Positions 1 through 6,733 of a DNA stretch of 11,041 nucleotides are shown here, in pieces. The notes below the pieces were generated by a model. The model made no database searches, was not told where the DNA came from, and worked only from the letters and a program-made list of their open reading frames with translations. Location: NCBI GenBank assembly GCA_040380145.1, contig JBEIJQ010000105.1, positions 1 to 11,041 on the forward strand, read 5' to 3'. A program made the position numbers and the translations under genes. Origin of the DNA: JBEIJQ01 sp040380145 (GTDB lineage Bacteria > Bacteroidota > Bacteroidia > Chitinophagales > Saprospiraceae). Every line of letters starts with the position of its first letter. Positions within the stretch are counted from its first letter, which is position 1.

Positions 1-142
1 CTTTCAACGCTATCGAAAGCATTCTCCTCAAATCCTCGTTCTCCGTCACTACAGCCGTAAAATCGCGCATCAACTCCTCCACTTTTTGAAGAAGTGCTGT
101 GTACATTTCTTTGTACATGTGGTCGTCGTTGCGCAATTCCAT
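1..142 (-). CDS. Hypothetical protein, 5' fragment, helical/coiled-coil-like N-terminus
   Basis: Reading the minus strand from an ATG at 142 gives 47 codons open to the window edge, so the gene continues to the left and only its N-terminus is seen. The peptide starts MELRNDDHMYKEMYTALLQK and is rich in Glu, Leu, Met and Lys with heptad-like spacing, which suggests a long amphipathic helix or coiled coil. I do not recognise the family and propose no function. The start is supported by a perfect Bacteroidota -7 box (TAGGTTTG, 157 down to 150) lying only 7 nt before the ATG; no Shine-Dalgarno sequence is present, as usual in this phylum. Further in-frame ATGs at codons 9 and 13 are possible alternative starts. 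Confidence 0.6.
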   Translation of the reverse strand, partial: MELRNDDHMYKEMYTALLQKVEELMRDFTAVVTENEDLRRMLSIALK

Positions 143-149
143 AACTTTG

Positions 150-157
150 CAAACCTA
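150..157 (-). promoter_or_regulatory. -7 box of the leftmost minus-strand gene
   Basis: On the minus strand the octamer TAGGTTTG matches the Bacteroidota -7 consensus TAnnTTTG at every fixed position. It ends 7 nt before the ATG at 142, so the transcript would be leaderless or nearly so. A TTG 15 nt upstream of the box could act as the -33 element, but the spacer is shorter than usual. Confidence 0.5.
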
Positions 158-437
158 ATCATTTTTTTCCACCAAGGTAGGTGGCTAAGCTTTTACCTTT
201 TTTGTAAAAAAATTTCCCCCATCGGGAACTAAAAACGGCACTCCTTCGGTTACTGGTGCGTCTTAGGACACCTGCAAGGCCGGCCCTCTTTGGACGCTTT
301 GACCAGATCCCTCCTAAACCATTGTTTTTACCAGGCTCTCCCCAATGGAGGCCCGATCACCCGTCGCTCTTTGCGACGCAAGGATTTTTTACAGCGCTTC
401 TTAACATAGACGAAACAGAAACAAACAATTTAGAGCG

Positions 438-470
438 CCGCCACCGAGGCCCGACAGTACTCGGTGGCGG
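438..470. repeat. Perfect 11-bp GC-rich inverted repeat (hairpin)
   Basis: CCGCCACCGAG at 438-448 is exactly complementary to CTCGGTGGCGG at 460-470, around an 11-nt loop. The stem would be very stable in RNA or single-stranded DNA. No U-tract follows it on either strand, and no gene ends beside it, so it is not an ordinary intrinsic terminator. It lies 108 nt before the small gene at 579 and could be leader structure, part of a small RNA, or a REP-like element. Confidence 0.7.
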
Positions 471-578
471 AAAACGAAAAACCGGCGCGTCGCCCCACCC
501 TCTGTCCAAAAGATTTCGCACCACTTGAATTTTTCCCGAACCACTGCGCGCCCAACAATGTTTTTTTAGAAAAAAGCC

Positions 579-746
579 ATGAAAAACGTGAACAAACAAA
601 TGGAGAAAGCCCGGTTGGCCTCCAACCGCGAACACGCCAAGCAGGCCGGGTTTTACGACGGGCGTTTTCGTCCGCGGACCCACAAGCAGAAAAAGCTCGA
701 GCAATCGCGCAACTTTTGCCGCGGCGCGTTCCGCTCCAACGACTGA
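579..746 (+). CDS. Small basic protein, 55 residues, unknown function
   Basis: ATG at 579 to TGA at 744-746 encodes 55 residues beginning MKNVNKQMEKARLASNREHA. The protein is strongly basic and hydrophilic, with no signal peptide or membrane segment; a central Arg/Lys-rich segment around residues 29-39 (RFRPRTHKQKK) suggests binding to RNA, ribosomes or DNA. Codon choice (GCC, CGC, AAC, CTC) matches the neighbouring genes, which is the main reason to accept such a short frame. An A-rich sequence precedes the start and a short hairpin with five T follows at 750-769. It faces the sugar dehydrogenase gene convergently. The FRxR...KK pattern is faintly like the alternative ribosome-rescue factor ArfA, but the glycine-rich core of ArfA is absent, so I make no assignment. 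A conserved Bacteroidota small protein is the safest description. Confidence 0.6.
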   Translation: MKNVNKQMEKARLASNREHAKQAGFYDGRFRPRTHKQKKLEQSRNFCRGAFRSND

Positions 747-749
747 GCC

Positions 750-769
750 GGCCAAGTGTCGGCCTTTTT
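750..769 (+). terminator. Short intrinsic terminator after the small gene
   Basis: GGCC at 750-753 pairs with GGCC at 761-764 over a 7-nt loop, directly followed by five T (765-769), three bases after the small gene's stop codon. The stem is only 4 bp (an alternative 4-bp pairing, 747-750 with 760-763, is also possible), so termination may be weak. Confidence 0.4.
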
Positions 770-776
770 GCCACCG

Positions 777-815
777 AAAAAATCGGCCCGGCAGTTCCTT
801 GGAGCTGCCGGGCCG
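777..815 (-). terminator. Intrinsic terminator of the sugar dehydrogenase gene
   Basis: CGGCCCGGCAG (784-794) and CTGCCGGGCCG (805-815) form an 11-bp perfect stem with a 10-nt loop. Read on the minus strand it is followed one base later by six T (complement of A 777-782). It begins 22 nt after the stop codon of the minus-strand gene ending at 838, as expected for a Rho-independent terminator. Confidence 0.85.
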
Positions 816-837
816 AATCGTTGAAAGCAAAAGGTGT

Positions 838-2451
838 TTACCGTTTGAGCACGCGTTGCGCCGAAACGCCGTTGGAAGAACGCACCTCCACATGGTACAT
901 CCCGGCGGGCCAAGCGCCCGTTTGCAGCGAAAGGGCCGAGCGGCCGGAGAGCGCCTCGACCAGCACCGTGCGGCCCATCGCGTCGCACACGCGCAATACC
1001 GCGTCCGGCGCCGTTTGGGCCGACAGACGGATGTGGAGCAGTCCTTCGGTCGGATTGGGGAAAACGGCCAGCAGTTCCGGGGCCGTGGGCATCGGCACTC
1101 CCGTGAAATCGAGGAAAACCGTGTCAGAGACCGCCGAACAACCGTTGGCGTTGGTGATCTGCAGCGAATAGGTGCCCGTGGCCGTGGCGGTGTAAGAGGT
1201 GCCCGTGGCGCCGGCGATGGGCTGTCCGTCCAATAACCACTGGAAGTCCGGACCGGCGCTGGCGGTGGCCAGCACATTTCCGTTGGCCGTCACGACGGGG
1301 ACGGTGGCAGGGTTGAGCGAACAAAAATCGCGCACCCGGTAGATCACGCCGTCGCTGAGGCCGGCAGCGTAGAGTTCGCCCGCTGCGTCCTCGCCGTAGG
1401 CGGCGAAGTTGTAGTTGGCGAAATTGCCCAGTTGGACGTTGTTCCAAGTATTGGGCGCACCACCGGGTTTCAGGCCCCAGAAAATGCCCGTGCAGTAATC
1501 GCAGTAGATGTACATGCCGGCCAAGTTGGCCTCTTGGGCACCGCGGTACACGAAACCACCGGTGATGGAGCAGTTGCTGTTGCCATGCGAATACACAAAT
1601 ACCGGGGCCGTGTAATTGCCCACCGGGCCGCATCCGTTGTTGTTGTACGTCACATTGCCCTCGTAGCAGCGCCAGCCGTAGTTTTCGCCGCCCGTGCTCG
1701 CGGCCGGCTGCATATCGATTTCTTCCCACTGGTTCTGGCCCACATCACCCATCCACAGGTCGCCGGTCTGGCGGTCGAAACTGAACCGCCACGGGTTGCG
1801 CAGGCCGACGGCCCAGATCTCATCGGCGGTATTGGGATCGCTCACAAAGGGATTGGAAGGCGGAATGCCGTAGGGCGTGCCGTTGTCCACATCGAGGCGC
1901 AGCATTTTGCCCAAAAAGCTGGTCGGGTTTTGCGACAAATTTTGCGGATCGCCCGCGCTGCCGCCGTCGCCCATGCCCACATACAGGTAGCCGTCGGGGC
2001 CGAACTTGACGCAACCGCCGTTGTGGTTGGAATAGGGCTGGTCGATGGACAACAGGACAAGTTCCGAGTTGGCATCGGCCACGTCGGGGTTGTTGGCCGA
2101 GCGCGAAAAACGCGACACGCGGGTGTCGCCGCTCGTATTGGTGTAGTTGACAAAAAAGTAGCCGTTCGCCGCATAATCGGGGTGAAAGGCCAAGCCGAGC
2201 AGGCCCTGTTCGCTGCCGTTGTCGCCCACGATGGCCGAAATGTTCAAAAACACCGTGGGGTTGATCGCGCCCGTGGCCGGGTCGAGGATTTTGATACGGC
2301 CAGCTTTTTCAACGATGAACAAGCGCCCGTCACCGGCATGGGCAATGTCCGTCGGATCGGAAAAACCCGTCGCCACCTGCGACAGAACGACCGTTTGGGC
2401 CCTTAGGCAGAAGGCGGACAACAATATGGTAAAAAGGGTAAAAAAACGCAT
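838..2451 (-). CDS. Secreted PQQ-dependent glucose/sorbosone dehydrogenase-like protein with T9SS tail
   Basis: The product (537 residues) starts with a signal peptide (hydrophobic 3-16, likely cleavage after LRA-18). Residues about 22-373 form a GSDH-type six-bladed propeller, as in soluble aldose sugar dehydrogenases (and the HHIP family). Visible hallmarks are NHNGG with His143 in the place of the catalytic base, GYLYVGMGDGG, GLRNPWRFSFD (217-226), DVGQNQWEEID (236-246) and NYGW (257-260). The family oxidises aldoses with PQQ and Ca2+; the actual substrate cannot be read from sequence. Residues about 385-450 look like an Ig/PKD-like module, and 462-537 are a type A T9SS sorting domain (FPNPTEGLLHI, then GMYHVEV near the end), so the enzyme should cross the outer membrane and be surface-anchored or released. 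The gene is monocistronic, with a terminator at 777-815 and an upstream region shared divergently with sodA. Confidence 0.88.
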   Translation of the reverse strand: MRFFTLFTILLSAFCLRAQTVVLSQVATGFSDPTDIAHAGDGRLFIVEKAGRIKILDPATGAINPTVFLNISAIVGDNGSEQGLLGLAFHPDYAANGYFFVNYTNTSGDTRVSRFSRSANNPDVADANSELVLLSIDQPYSNHNGGCVKFGPDGYLYVGMGDGGSAGDPQNLSQNPTSFLGKMLRLDVDNGTPYGIPPSNPFVSDPNTADEIWAVGLRNPWRFSFDRQTGDLWMGDVGQNQWEEIDMQPAASTGGENYGWRCYEGNVTYNNNGCGPVGNYTAPVFVYSHGNSNCSITGGFVYRGAQEANLAGMYIYCDYCTGIFWGLKPGGAPNTWNNVQLGNFANYNFAAYGEDAAGELYAAGLSDGVIYRVRDFCSLNPATVPVVTANGNVLATASAGPDFQWLLDGQPIAGATGTSYTATATGTYSLQITNANGCSAVSDTVFLDFTGVPMPTAPELLAVFPNPTEGLLHIRLSAQTAPDAVLRVCDAMGRTVLVEALSGRSALSLQTGAWPAGMYHVEVRSSNGVSAQRVLKR

Positions 2452-2461
2452 GCTGCAACTA

Positions 2462-2477
2462 GGGTGAATGGGTGAAT
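2462..2477 (-). repeat. Tandem 8-bp direct repeat in the leader of the dehydrogenase gene
   Basis: GGGTGAAT occurs twice head to tail (2462-2469 and 2470-2477), 10 nt upstream of the minus-strand ATG at 2451. As read by the gene this is ATTCACCC twice. It lies between the start codon and the candidate -7 box TAATTTTA (2541 down to 2534), hence probably within the 5' untranslated leader. Confidence 0.75.
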
Positions 2478-2533
2478 AGAGGGTTTTTGAAAAAAAAGAA
2501 GCCGCCGGATCTCGTTCGATCCTTTGTGCGGGC

Positions 2534-2541
2534 TAAAATTA
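2534..2541 (-). promoter_or_regulatory. Candidate -7 box of the sugar dehydrogenase gene
   Basis: Minus-strand TAATTTTA differs from the TAnnTTTG consensus at one position. A TTTG (complement of 2556-2559) lies 14 nt upstream, a shorter spacer than the usual 17-23. It would give a leader of roughly 75-80 nt. Weak on its own. Confidence 0.25.
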
Positions 2542-2652
2542 GCATGGGCGGCAGACAAATTTTCACAACAAAAAAATTTCCCGGCTTGTTCTATGTTCAC
2601 TTTGTCGGAAAAAAGACCTTTGGCCGACAGATCATGAACCGTTCGGAACTTC

Positions 2653-2673
2653 TTTTTTTCGAAAAAATTTTTT
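2653..2673. repeat. T-tract/A-tract palindromes upstream of sodA
   Basis: Seven T, CG, six A and six T follow one another, giving two overlapping perfect palindromes: 2654-2667 (T6-CG-A6) and 2662-2673 (A6-T6). They lie 28 nt before the sodA start. Such tracts bend DNA and could affect promoter or nucleoid-protein binding. Similar elements recur in other gaps of this window. Confidence 0.6.
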
Positions 2674-2700
2674 CACCCCTCCTCTTTTTCAACCGAAATC

Positions 2701-3309
2701 ATGTTCACCCTGCCCAATCTGCCTTACGCGTACGATGCGCTCGAGCCCCACATCGATGCCCGCACGATGGAAATCCACCACAGCAAGCACCACGCGGCCT
2801 ATACCACCAATCTCAACAACGCCACGGCCGGCACCGCCCTCGAAGGGCAGACGATCGAGCAGATCCTCGCCGGCATTTCCGGGCACAGCATGGCGGTGCG
2901 CAACAACGGCGGCGGCTTTTACAACCACAACCTGTTCTGGGAAGTGATGTCGCCCAACGGCGGCGGCACCCCGACCGGCGAACTTGCCCACGCCATCGAT
3001 TCGGCTTTCGGCACCTTCGACAAGTTCAAAGAAACTTTCTCCGCCGCCGCGGCCACGCGCTTCGGCTCCGGCTGGGCCTGGCTGCTCGTCAAAGCCGACG
3101 GCACCCTGGCCGTCAGTTCCACGCCCAACCAAGACAATCCCCTGATGGACCTCGCCGAGGTGAAGGGCACGCCCATCCTCGGACTCGACGTGTGGGAGCA
3201 CGCCTATTACCTCAAGTTCCAAAACCGCCGCCCCGATTACATCGCCACTTTCTACGAAGTGGTCAACTGGGGCGAAGTGGCCCGCCGTTTCGCGGCCGCC
3301 AAGGGTTGA
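2701..3309 (+). CDS. sodA: Superoxide dismutase, Fe/Mn family, Mn-type
   Basis: A 202-residue cytoplasmic enzyme that converts superoxide to oxygen and hydrogen peroxide. The length is typical of the family. The N-terminus (FTLPNLPYAYDALEPHID) is the classical SOD signature. Metal ligands are visible: His26 in MEIHHSKHH, His76 in NHNLFW, and Asp163 and His167 in DVWEHAYYLKF. The outer-sphere glutamine lies in the C-terminal domain (Gln144 in NQDNP) and a glycine takes the place of the FeSOD glutamine before NHNLFW; in characterised enzymes this pattern marks Mn-type or cambialistic proteins, so Mn preference is an inference. There is no signal peptide. The gene has its own strong terminator (3327-3361), so it is transcribed alone. 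ATG 2701 is fixed by alignment with the family N-terminus. Confidence 0.96.
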   Translation: MFTLPNLPYAYDALEPHIDARTMEIHHSKHHAAYTTNLNNATAGTALEGQTIEQILAGISGHSMAVRNNGGGFYNHNLFWEVMSPNGGGTPTGELAHAIDSAFGTFDKFKETFSAAAATRFGSGWAWLLVKADGTLAVSSTPNQDNPLMDLAEVKGTPILGLDVWEHAYYLKFQNRRPDYIATFYEVVNWGEVARRFAAAKG

Positions 3310-3326
3310 TCCTTCCCCTTTTTCCG

Positions 3327-3361
3327 AAAAGCACGGCTGTTTCGCGCAGCCGTGCTTTTTT
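3327..3361 (+). terminator. Intrinsic terminator of sodA
   Basis: GCACGGCTG (3331-3339) pairs perfectly with CAGCCGTGC (3347-3355) over a 7-nt loop. Four A before the stem pair with the T-run after it (3356-3361), giving a canonical Rho-independent terminator 18 nt after the sodA stop that could also work in reverse. Confidence 0.92.
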
Positions 3362-3373
3362 AGCATTTTATTT

Positions 3374-3387
3374 AATGTTTAAACATT
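3374..3387. promoter_or_regulatory. 14-bp perfect palindrome, possible operator
   Basis: AATGTTTAAACATT is a perfect palindrome. Including flanks it is symmetric over 20 bp (3371-3390) with one mismatched pair. It lies between the sodA terminator and the dioxygenase gene, 69 nt before the GTG start. A weak promoter candidate follows: the TTG at 3386-3388 overlaps its right edge and CATCTTCG lies 18 nt further on. A dimeric repressor would fit such a site, but no binding protein is identified. Confidence 0.4.
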
Positions 3388-3456
3388 GAAATAGAAAAGT
3401 GGGGGGCATCTTCGGATCGCCTGTTTTTCGGAAAATTTTTTACCAAAAAAATCGCC

Positions 3457-4341
3457 GTGCAGAGAAAAACCTTTTTGGGCACCCTTTGCGCCCTGCCGAT
3501 TTTGCCGACCATGAACACCTTGCAAGACCTTGGCCGCTTGGCCGAACGACTGTTGCCGTCCGAAAAAATGCCCGTGCTTTTCCTCGGGCACGGCAACCCC
3601 ATGAACGCCATTTCGGAAAACGGTTTCGTCGAGGGTTTCCGCAATATTGCCCGGACGATCCCGAAACCGGAGGCCATTCTGTGCGTTTCGGCGCACTGGC
3701 TGACCCGTGGCACCATGGTCACGGCGATGGAGCAGCCACGCACCATCCACGATTTTTCGGGTTTCCCGCAGGCCCTTTTCGAGGTGCAATATCCGGCTCC
3801 GGGCAGCCCGTGGTTGGCCGAACAGACCGCCCAGAGGCTGTCGCCCGCGCCAGTCGAACTGGACGCGCAGTGGGGCCTCGACCACGGCGCGTGGAGCGTT
3901 GTCAAGCACCTGTATCCCGAGGCCGACGTGCCCGTGGTGCAAATGAGCATTGATTACGGGCAGCCGCCCGAGTACCACTACGCGCTGGCCAAACGCTTGT
4001 CGGGTCTGCGCCGAAAGGGCGTGCTGATCATCGGCAGCGGCAACATGGTGCACAACCTCGGCCTCGTGGATTTCCCCAACCTCGACAAGGAGGACTACGG
4101 CTTCGATTGGGCCGTGGAGGCCCGCGCCCGCATGAACGGCTGGCTGTTGGACGGCGACGACCGCCCCTTTCTCGAATACCAAAAACAGGGCAAAGCCGTG
4201 CAACTGGCCGTGCCCACGCCCGACCATTTCCTGCCGCTGATCTATGCGCTGGGCCTGCAGGAGACCGGCGACCGCCGCGAACTGTTCAACGACAAACTCG
4301 TGGCCGGTTCCCTGAGCATGACCTCGGTTCGGATCGGTTGA
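3457..4341 (+). CDS. ygiD: LigB-family extradiol dioxygenase (4,5-DOPA dioxygenase/YgiD-like)
   Basis: The 294-residue product belongs to the class III extradiol ring-cleavage (LigB) superfamily, YgiD/DODA branch, usually annotated as 4,5-DOPA dioxygenase; the natural bacterial substrate is largely unknown. The four expected metal-site histidines are visible: His45 (LGHGNPMNA), His80 (SAHWLTRG), His199 (GNMVHNLG) and His257 (TPDHFLPL); the family motif DHGAW is also present. The start is debatable. GTG at 3457 adds an N-terminal segment (QRKTFLGTLCALPILPT) that looks like a short signal or Tat-like leader and is preceded by A-rich DNA; starting at ATG 3511 instead gives 276 residues, nearer to YgiD. 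The frame is open and codon-biased from the GTG, so I keep it. The gene is convergent with the flavoprotein gene, with only 10 bp between the two stop codons. Confidence 0.88.
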   Translation: MQRKTFLGTLCALPILPTMNTLQDLGRLAERLLPSEKMPVLFLGHGNPMNAISENGFVEGFRNIARTIPKPEAILCVSAHWLTRGTMVTAMEQPRTIHDFSGFPQALFEVQYPAPGSPWLAEQTAQRLSPAPVELDAQWGLDHGAWSVVKHLYPEADVPVVQMSIDYGQPPEYHYALAKRLSGLRRKGVLIIGSGNMVHNLGLVDFPNLDKEDYGFDWAVEARARMNGWLLDGDDRPFLEYQKQGKAVQLAVPTPDHFLPLIYALGLQETGDRRELFNDKLVAGSLSMTSVRIG

Positions 4342-4351
4342 GCGAGTGCGT

Positions 4352-5755
<1,404 letters not shown>

Positions 5756-5778
5756 GGGCACTTTTTGGGGGAAAAACA

Positions 5779-5810
5779 CAAATATGGGAAAAAAGGGGAG
5801 TGCGTCCGAA
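5779..5810 (-). promoter_or_regulatory. Candidate promoter of the FAD-linked dehydrogenase gene
   Basis: On the minus strand CATATTTG (5786 down to 5779) matches TAnnTTTG except for its first base. TTCG (5810 down to 5807) lies 20 nt upstream in the -33 position. The -7 box ends 23 nt before the ATG at 5755, giving a short leader. Confidence 0.3.
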
Positions 5811-5850
5811 CGCAGTCTCTTTCCGAGGCCTTTCGGCAGGGCCGTCGTCC

Positions 5851-5870
5851 TTTTTTCCGAAGGGAAAAAA
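5851..5870. repeat. Inverted repeat T6CC/GGA6 with 4-nt loop
   Basis: TTTTTTCC (5851-5858) and GGAAAAAA (5863-5870) are exact complements around GAAG. It lies between the divergent flavoprotein and hsp20 genes, about 95 bp upstream of the former's ATG and 150 bp upstream of the latter's. It resembles the other T-tract/A-tract elements of this window. Confidence 0.6.
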
Positions 5871-5928
5871 TGACAATTTGCCCTATGGCCCCAATTTTTA
5901 CCGACAAAATAACACGATACATGACAGC

Positions 5929-5959
5929 CTTGGCGTAATTTTCCGCCACGGTGCGTTTG
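5929..5959 (+). promoter_or_regulatory. Candidate promoter of hsp20
   Basis: CTTG at 5929-5932 and TGCGTTTG at 5952-5959 are separated by 19 nt, matching the Bacteroidota arrangement TTTG-N19-TAnnTTTG with one mismatch in each box. Transcription would start roughly 50-55 nt before the ATG at 6019. Confidence 0.35.
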
Positions 5960-6018
5960 GAACGGAACTTGCTCCAATAGAAGCGTTATTCCATTTTTTA
6001 CAAAAAAAATTTAAAACC

Positions 6019-6471
6019 ATGAGCTTGACCAAGTTTCCTTCCCAGTTGGCCCCCAAACATGTGACGTACCTCCCCTTCCAGATGGAGGAATTTTTCAATC
6101 GGAGCCTTGACAGATTTTTTGGCACGGATCTTGCTGATGGCCTTCCGTCAGTAAACGTCATGGAGACTCCCGAAGCGTTCGAGCTGCAAGTGGCCGCGCC
6201 GGGGTACAACAAGTCCGATTTTTCGGTCGATGTGGCCAACGAAACGCTGACCATTTCCGCCTCAAAGGAAGCGGAGACCTCCGAAGACGGGATTTCTTTC
6301 CGTCGCCGGGAATTCCAGTACGGGAACTTCAGCCGCAGTTTCCGCCTTTCTGATGATGTACTGGACATGGGAGCCATACGGGCGCGCTACGAAAACGGCA
6401 TGCTTTTTGTCAATCTCCCCAAGAAGAAAAACGCCAAAGCAACGCTCTCCCGCCGGATCGAAATCGCCTGA
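6019..6471 (+). CDS. Small heat-shock protein, Hsp20/alpha-crystallin family
   Basis: A 150-residue cytoplasmic holdase chaperone of the IbpA/Hsp20 type, which binds unfolding proteins without ATP and forms large oligomers. The N-terminal arm (1-43) contains the amphipathic segment MEEFFNRSLDRFFG (22-35). The alpha-crystallin domain spans about 44-138, from SVNVMETPEAFELQVAAPGY to the near-invariant GMLFVNLPKKK (127-137; GxLxVxLPK pattern). The C-terminal tail ends RRIEIA, where I147-x-I149 is the I-x-I motif that links dimers. ATG 6019, preceded by an A-rich leader, gives the usual length; the open frame continues upstream but that part is not family-like. A strong terminator pair follows, so the gene is monocistronic. 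No CIRCE or other heat-shock operator was recognised in its upstream region. Confidence 0.94.
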   Translation: MSLTKFPSQLAPKHVTYLPFQMEEFFNRSLDRFFGTDLADGLPSVNVMETPEAFELQVAAPGYNKSDFSVDVANETLTISASKEAETSEDGISFRRREFQYGNFSRSFRLSDDVLDMGAIRARYENGMLFVNLPKKKNAKATLSRRIEIA

Positions 6472-6541
6472 ACGGCCGAACCGCGAAAAGAGCTTCCGCA
6501 TAAAGAATTTCAAGAAAAGGTTTTTAGGGTTATTAAATTGG

Positions 6542-6571
6542 AGGCCGCAGCCGCATGGTTGCGGCCTTTTT
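6542..6571 (+). terminator. Intrinsic terminator of hsp20 (first of two)
   Basis: GGCCGCAGCC (6543-6552) pairs with GGTTGCGGCC (6557-6566), including one G-T pair, across the 4-nt loop GCAT; five T follow (6567-6571) and further T-runs after that. It starts about 70 nt downstream of the hsp20 stop. Confidence 0.88.
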
Positions 6572-6593
6572 GTTTTGTTTTTTTTGGAAAAAT

Positions 6594-6614
6594 GCCCGCG
6601 CGGGCGGTTTTTTT
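6594..6614 (+). terminator. Second hairpin and T-run after hsp20
   Basis: GCCCGCGCGGGC (6594-6605) is a perfect 12-bp palindrome that can fold into a short GC hairpin, followed after two G by seven T (6608-6614). It follows the first terminator by 22 bp and looks like a backup terminator protecting the usp promoter region. Confidence 0.55.
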
Positions 6615-6704
6615 GAAATAATCTACTGATTTTTATTTTTTTTAGAAACAATCAATTTTCGGAAAAAAAGCGGCCGTCCGAAAGGCCCTATGCGCCTTGC
6701 GCCG

Positions 6705-6712
6705 TAACTTTA
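6705..6712 (+). promoter_or_regulatory. Candidate -7 box of the universal stress protein gene
   Basis: TAACTTTA differs from TAnnTTTG only at the last base and lies 21 nt before the ATG at 6734. No good -33 TTTG is seen at the expected distance. Confidence 0.35.
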
Positions 6713-6733
6713 TCATCCGAAAAAACCTGCGCC

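Larger units (their letters stand above)
143..578. other. Gene-free stretch of 436 bp
   Basis: No convincing protein gene lies here. Short open frames exist on both strands (for example a GTG-started plus frame from 256 to 528), but their peptides are low in complexity, rich in Arg and Pro, and resemble no family I know. The stretch holds the promoter of the leftmost gene (150-157), a small inverted repeat (169-173 with 180-184), a 6-bp perfect hairpin at 362-378 followed after six bases by a run of six T, and a much stronger hairpin at 438-470. A T-tract/A-tract element (561-575) sits directly before the small gene at 579. The right-hand half may be a long leader of that gene or may contain a non-coding RNA; neither is proven. 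Confidence 0.5.

Noticed and set aside
256..528. A GTG-started 90-codon frame in the left gap
   Set aside because: Composition does not look like a folded protein, it has no convincing start context, and it crosses the strong hairpin at 438-470.
143..578. tRNA, tmRNA, RNase P or SRP RNA in the left gap
   Set aside because: I looked for cloverleaf elements and the conserved core sequences of these RNAs and found none.
1432..2406. A 324-codon plus-strand frame antisense to the sugar dehydrogenase
   Set aside because: The peptide has repetitive Val/Ala/His composition and no recognisable domain; the minus strand has a signal peptide, GSDH motifs and a T9SS tail.
2472..3389. Upstream-starting plus-strand frame overlapping sodA
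   Set aside because: It overlaps sodA in another frame and yields an Arg/His-rich sequence typical of a frame shadow.
5756..5977. N-terminal extension of the FAD-linked dehydrogenase
   Set aside because: The extra 74 residues are unlike the family and cover the T6CC/GGA6 repeat and promoter-like boxes; ATG 5755 fits the family start.
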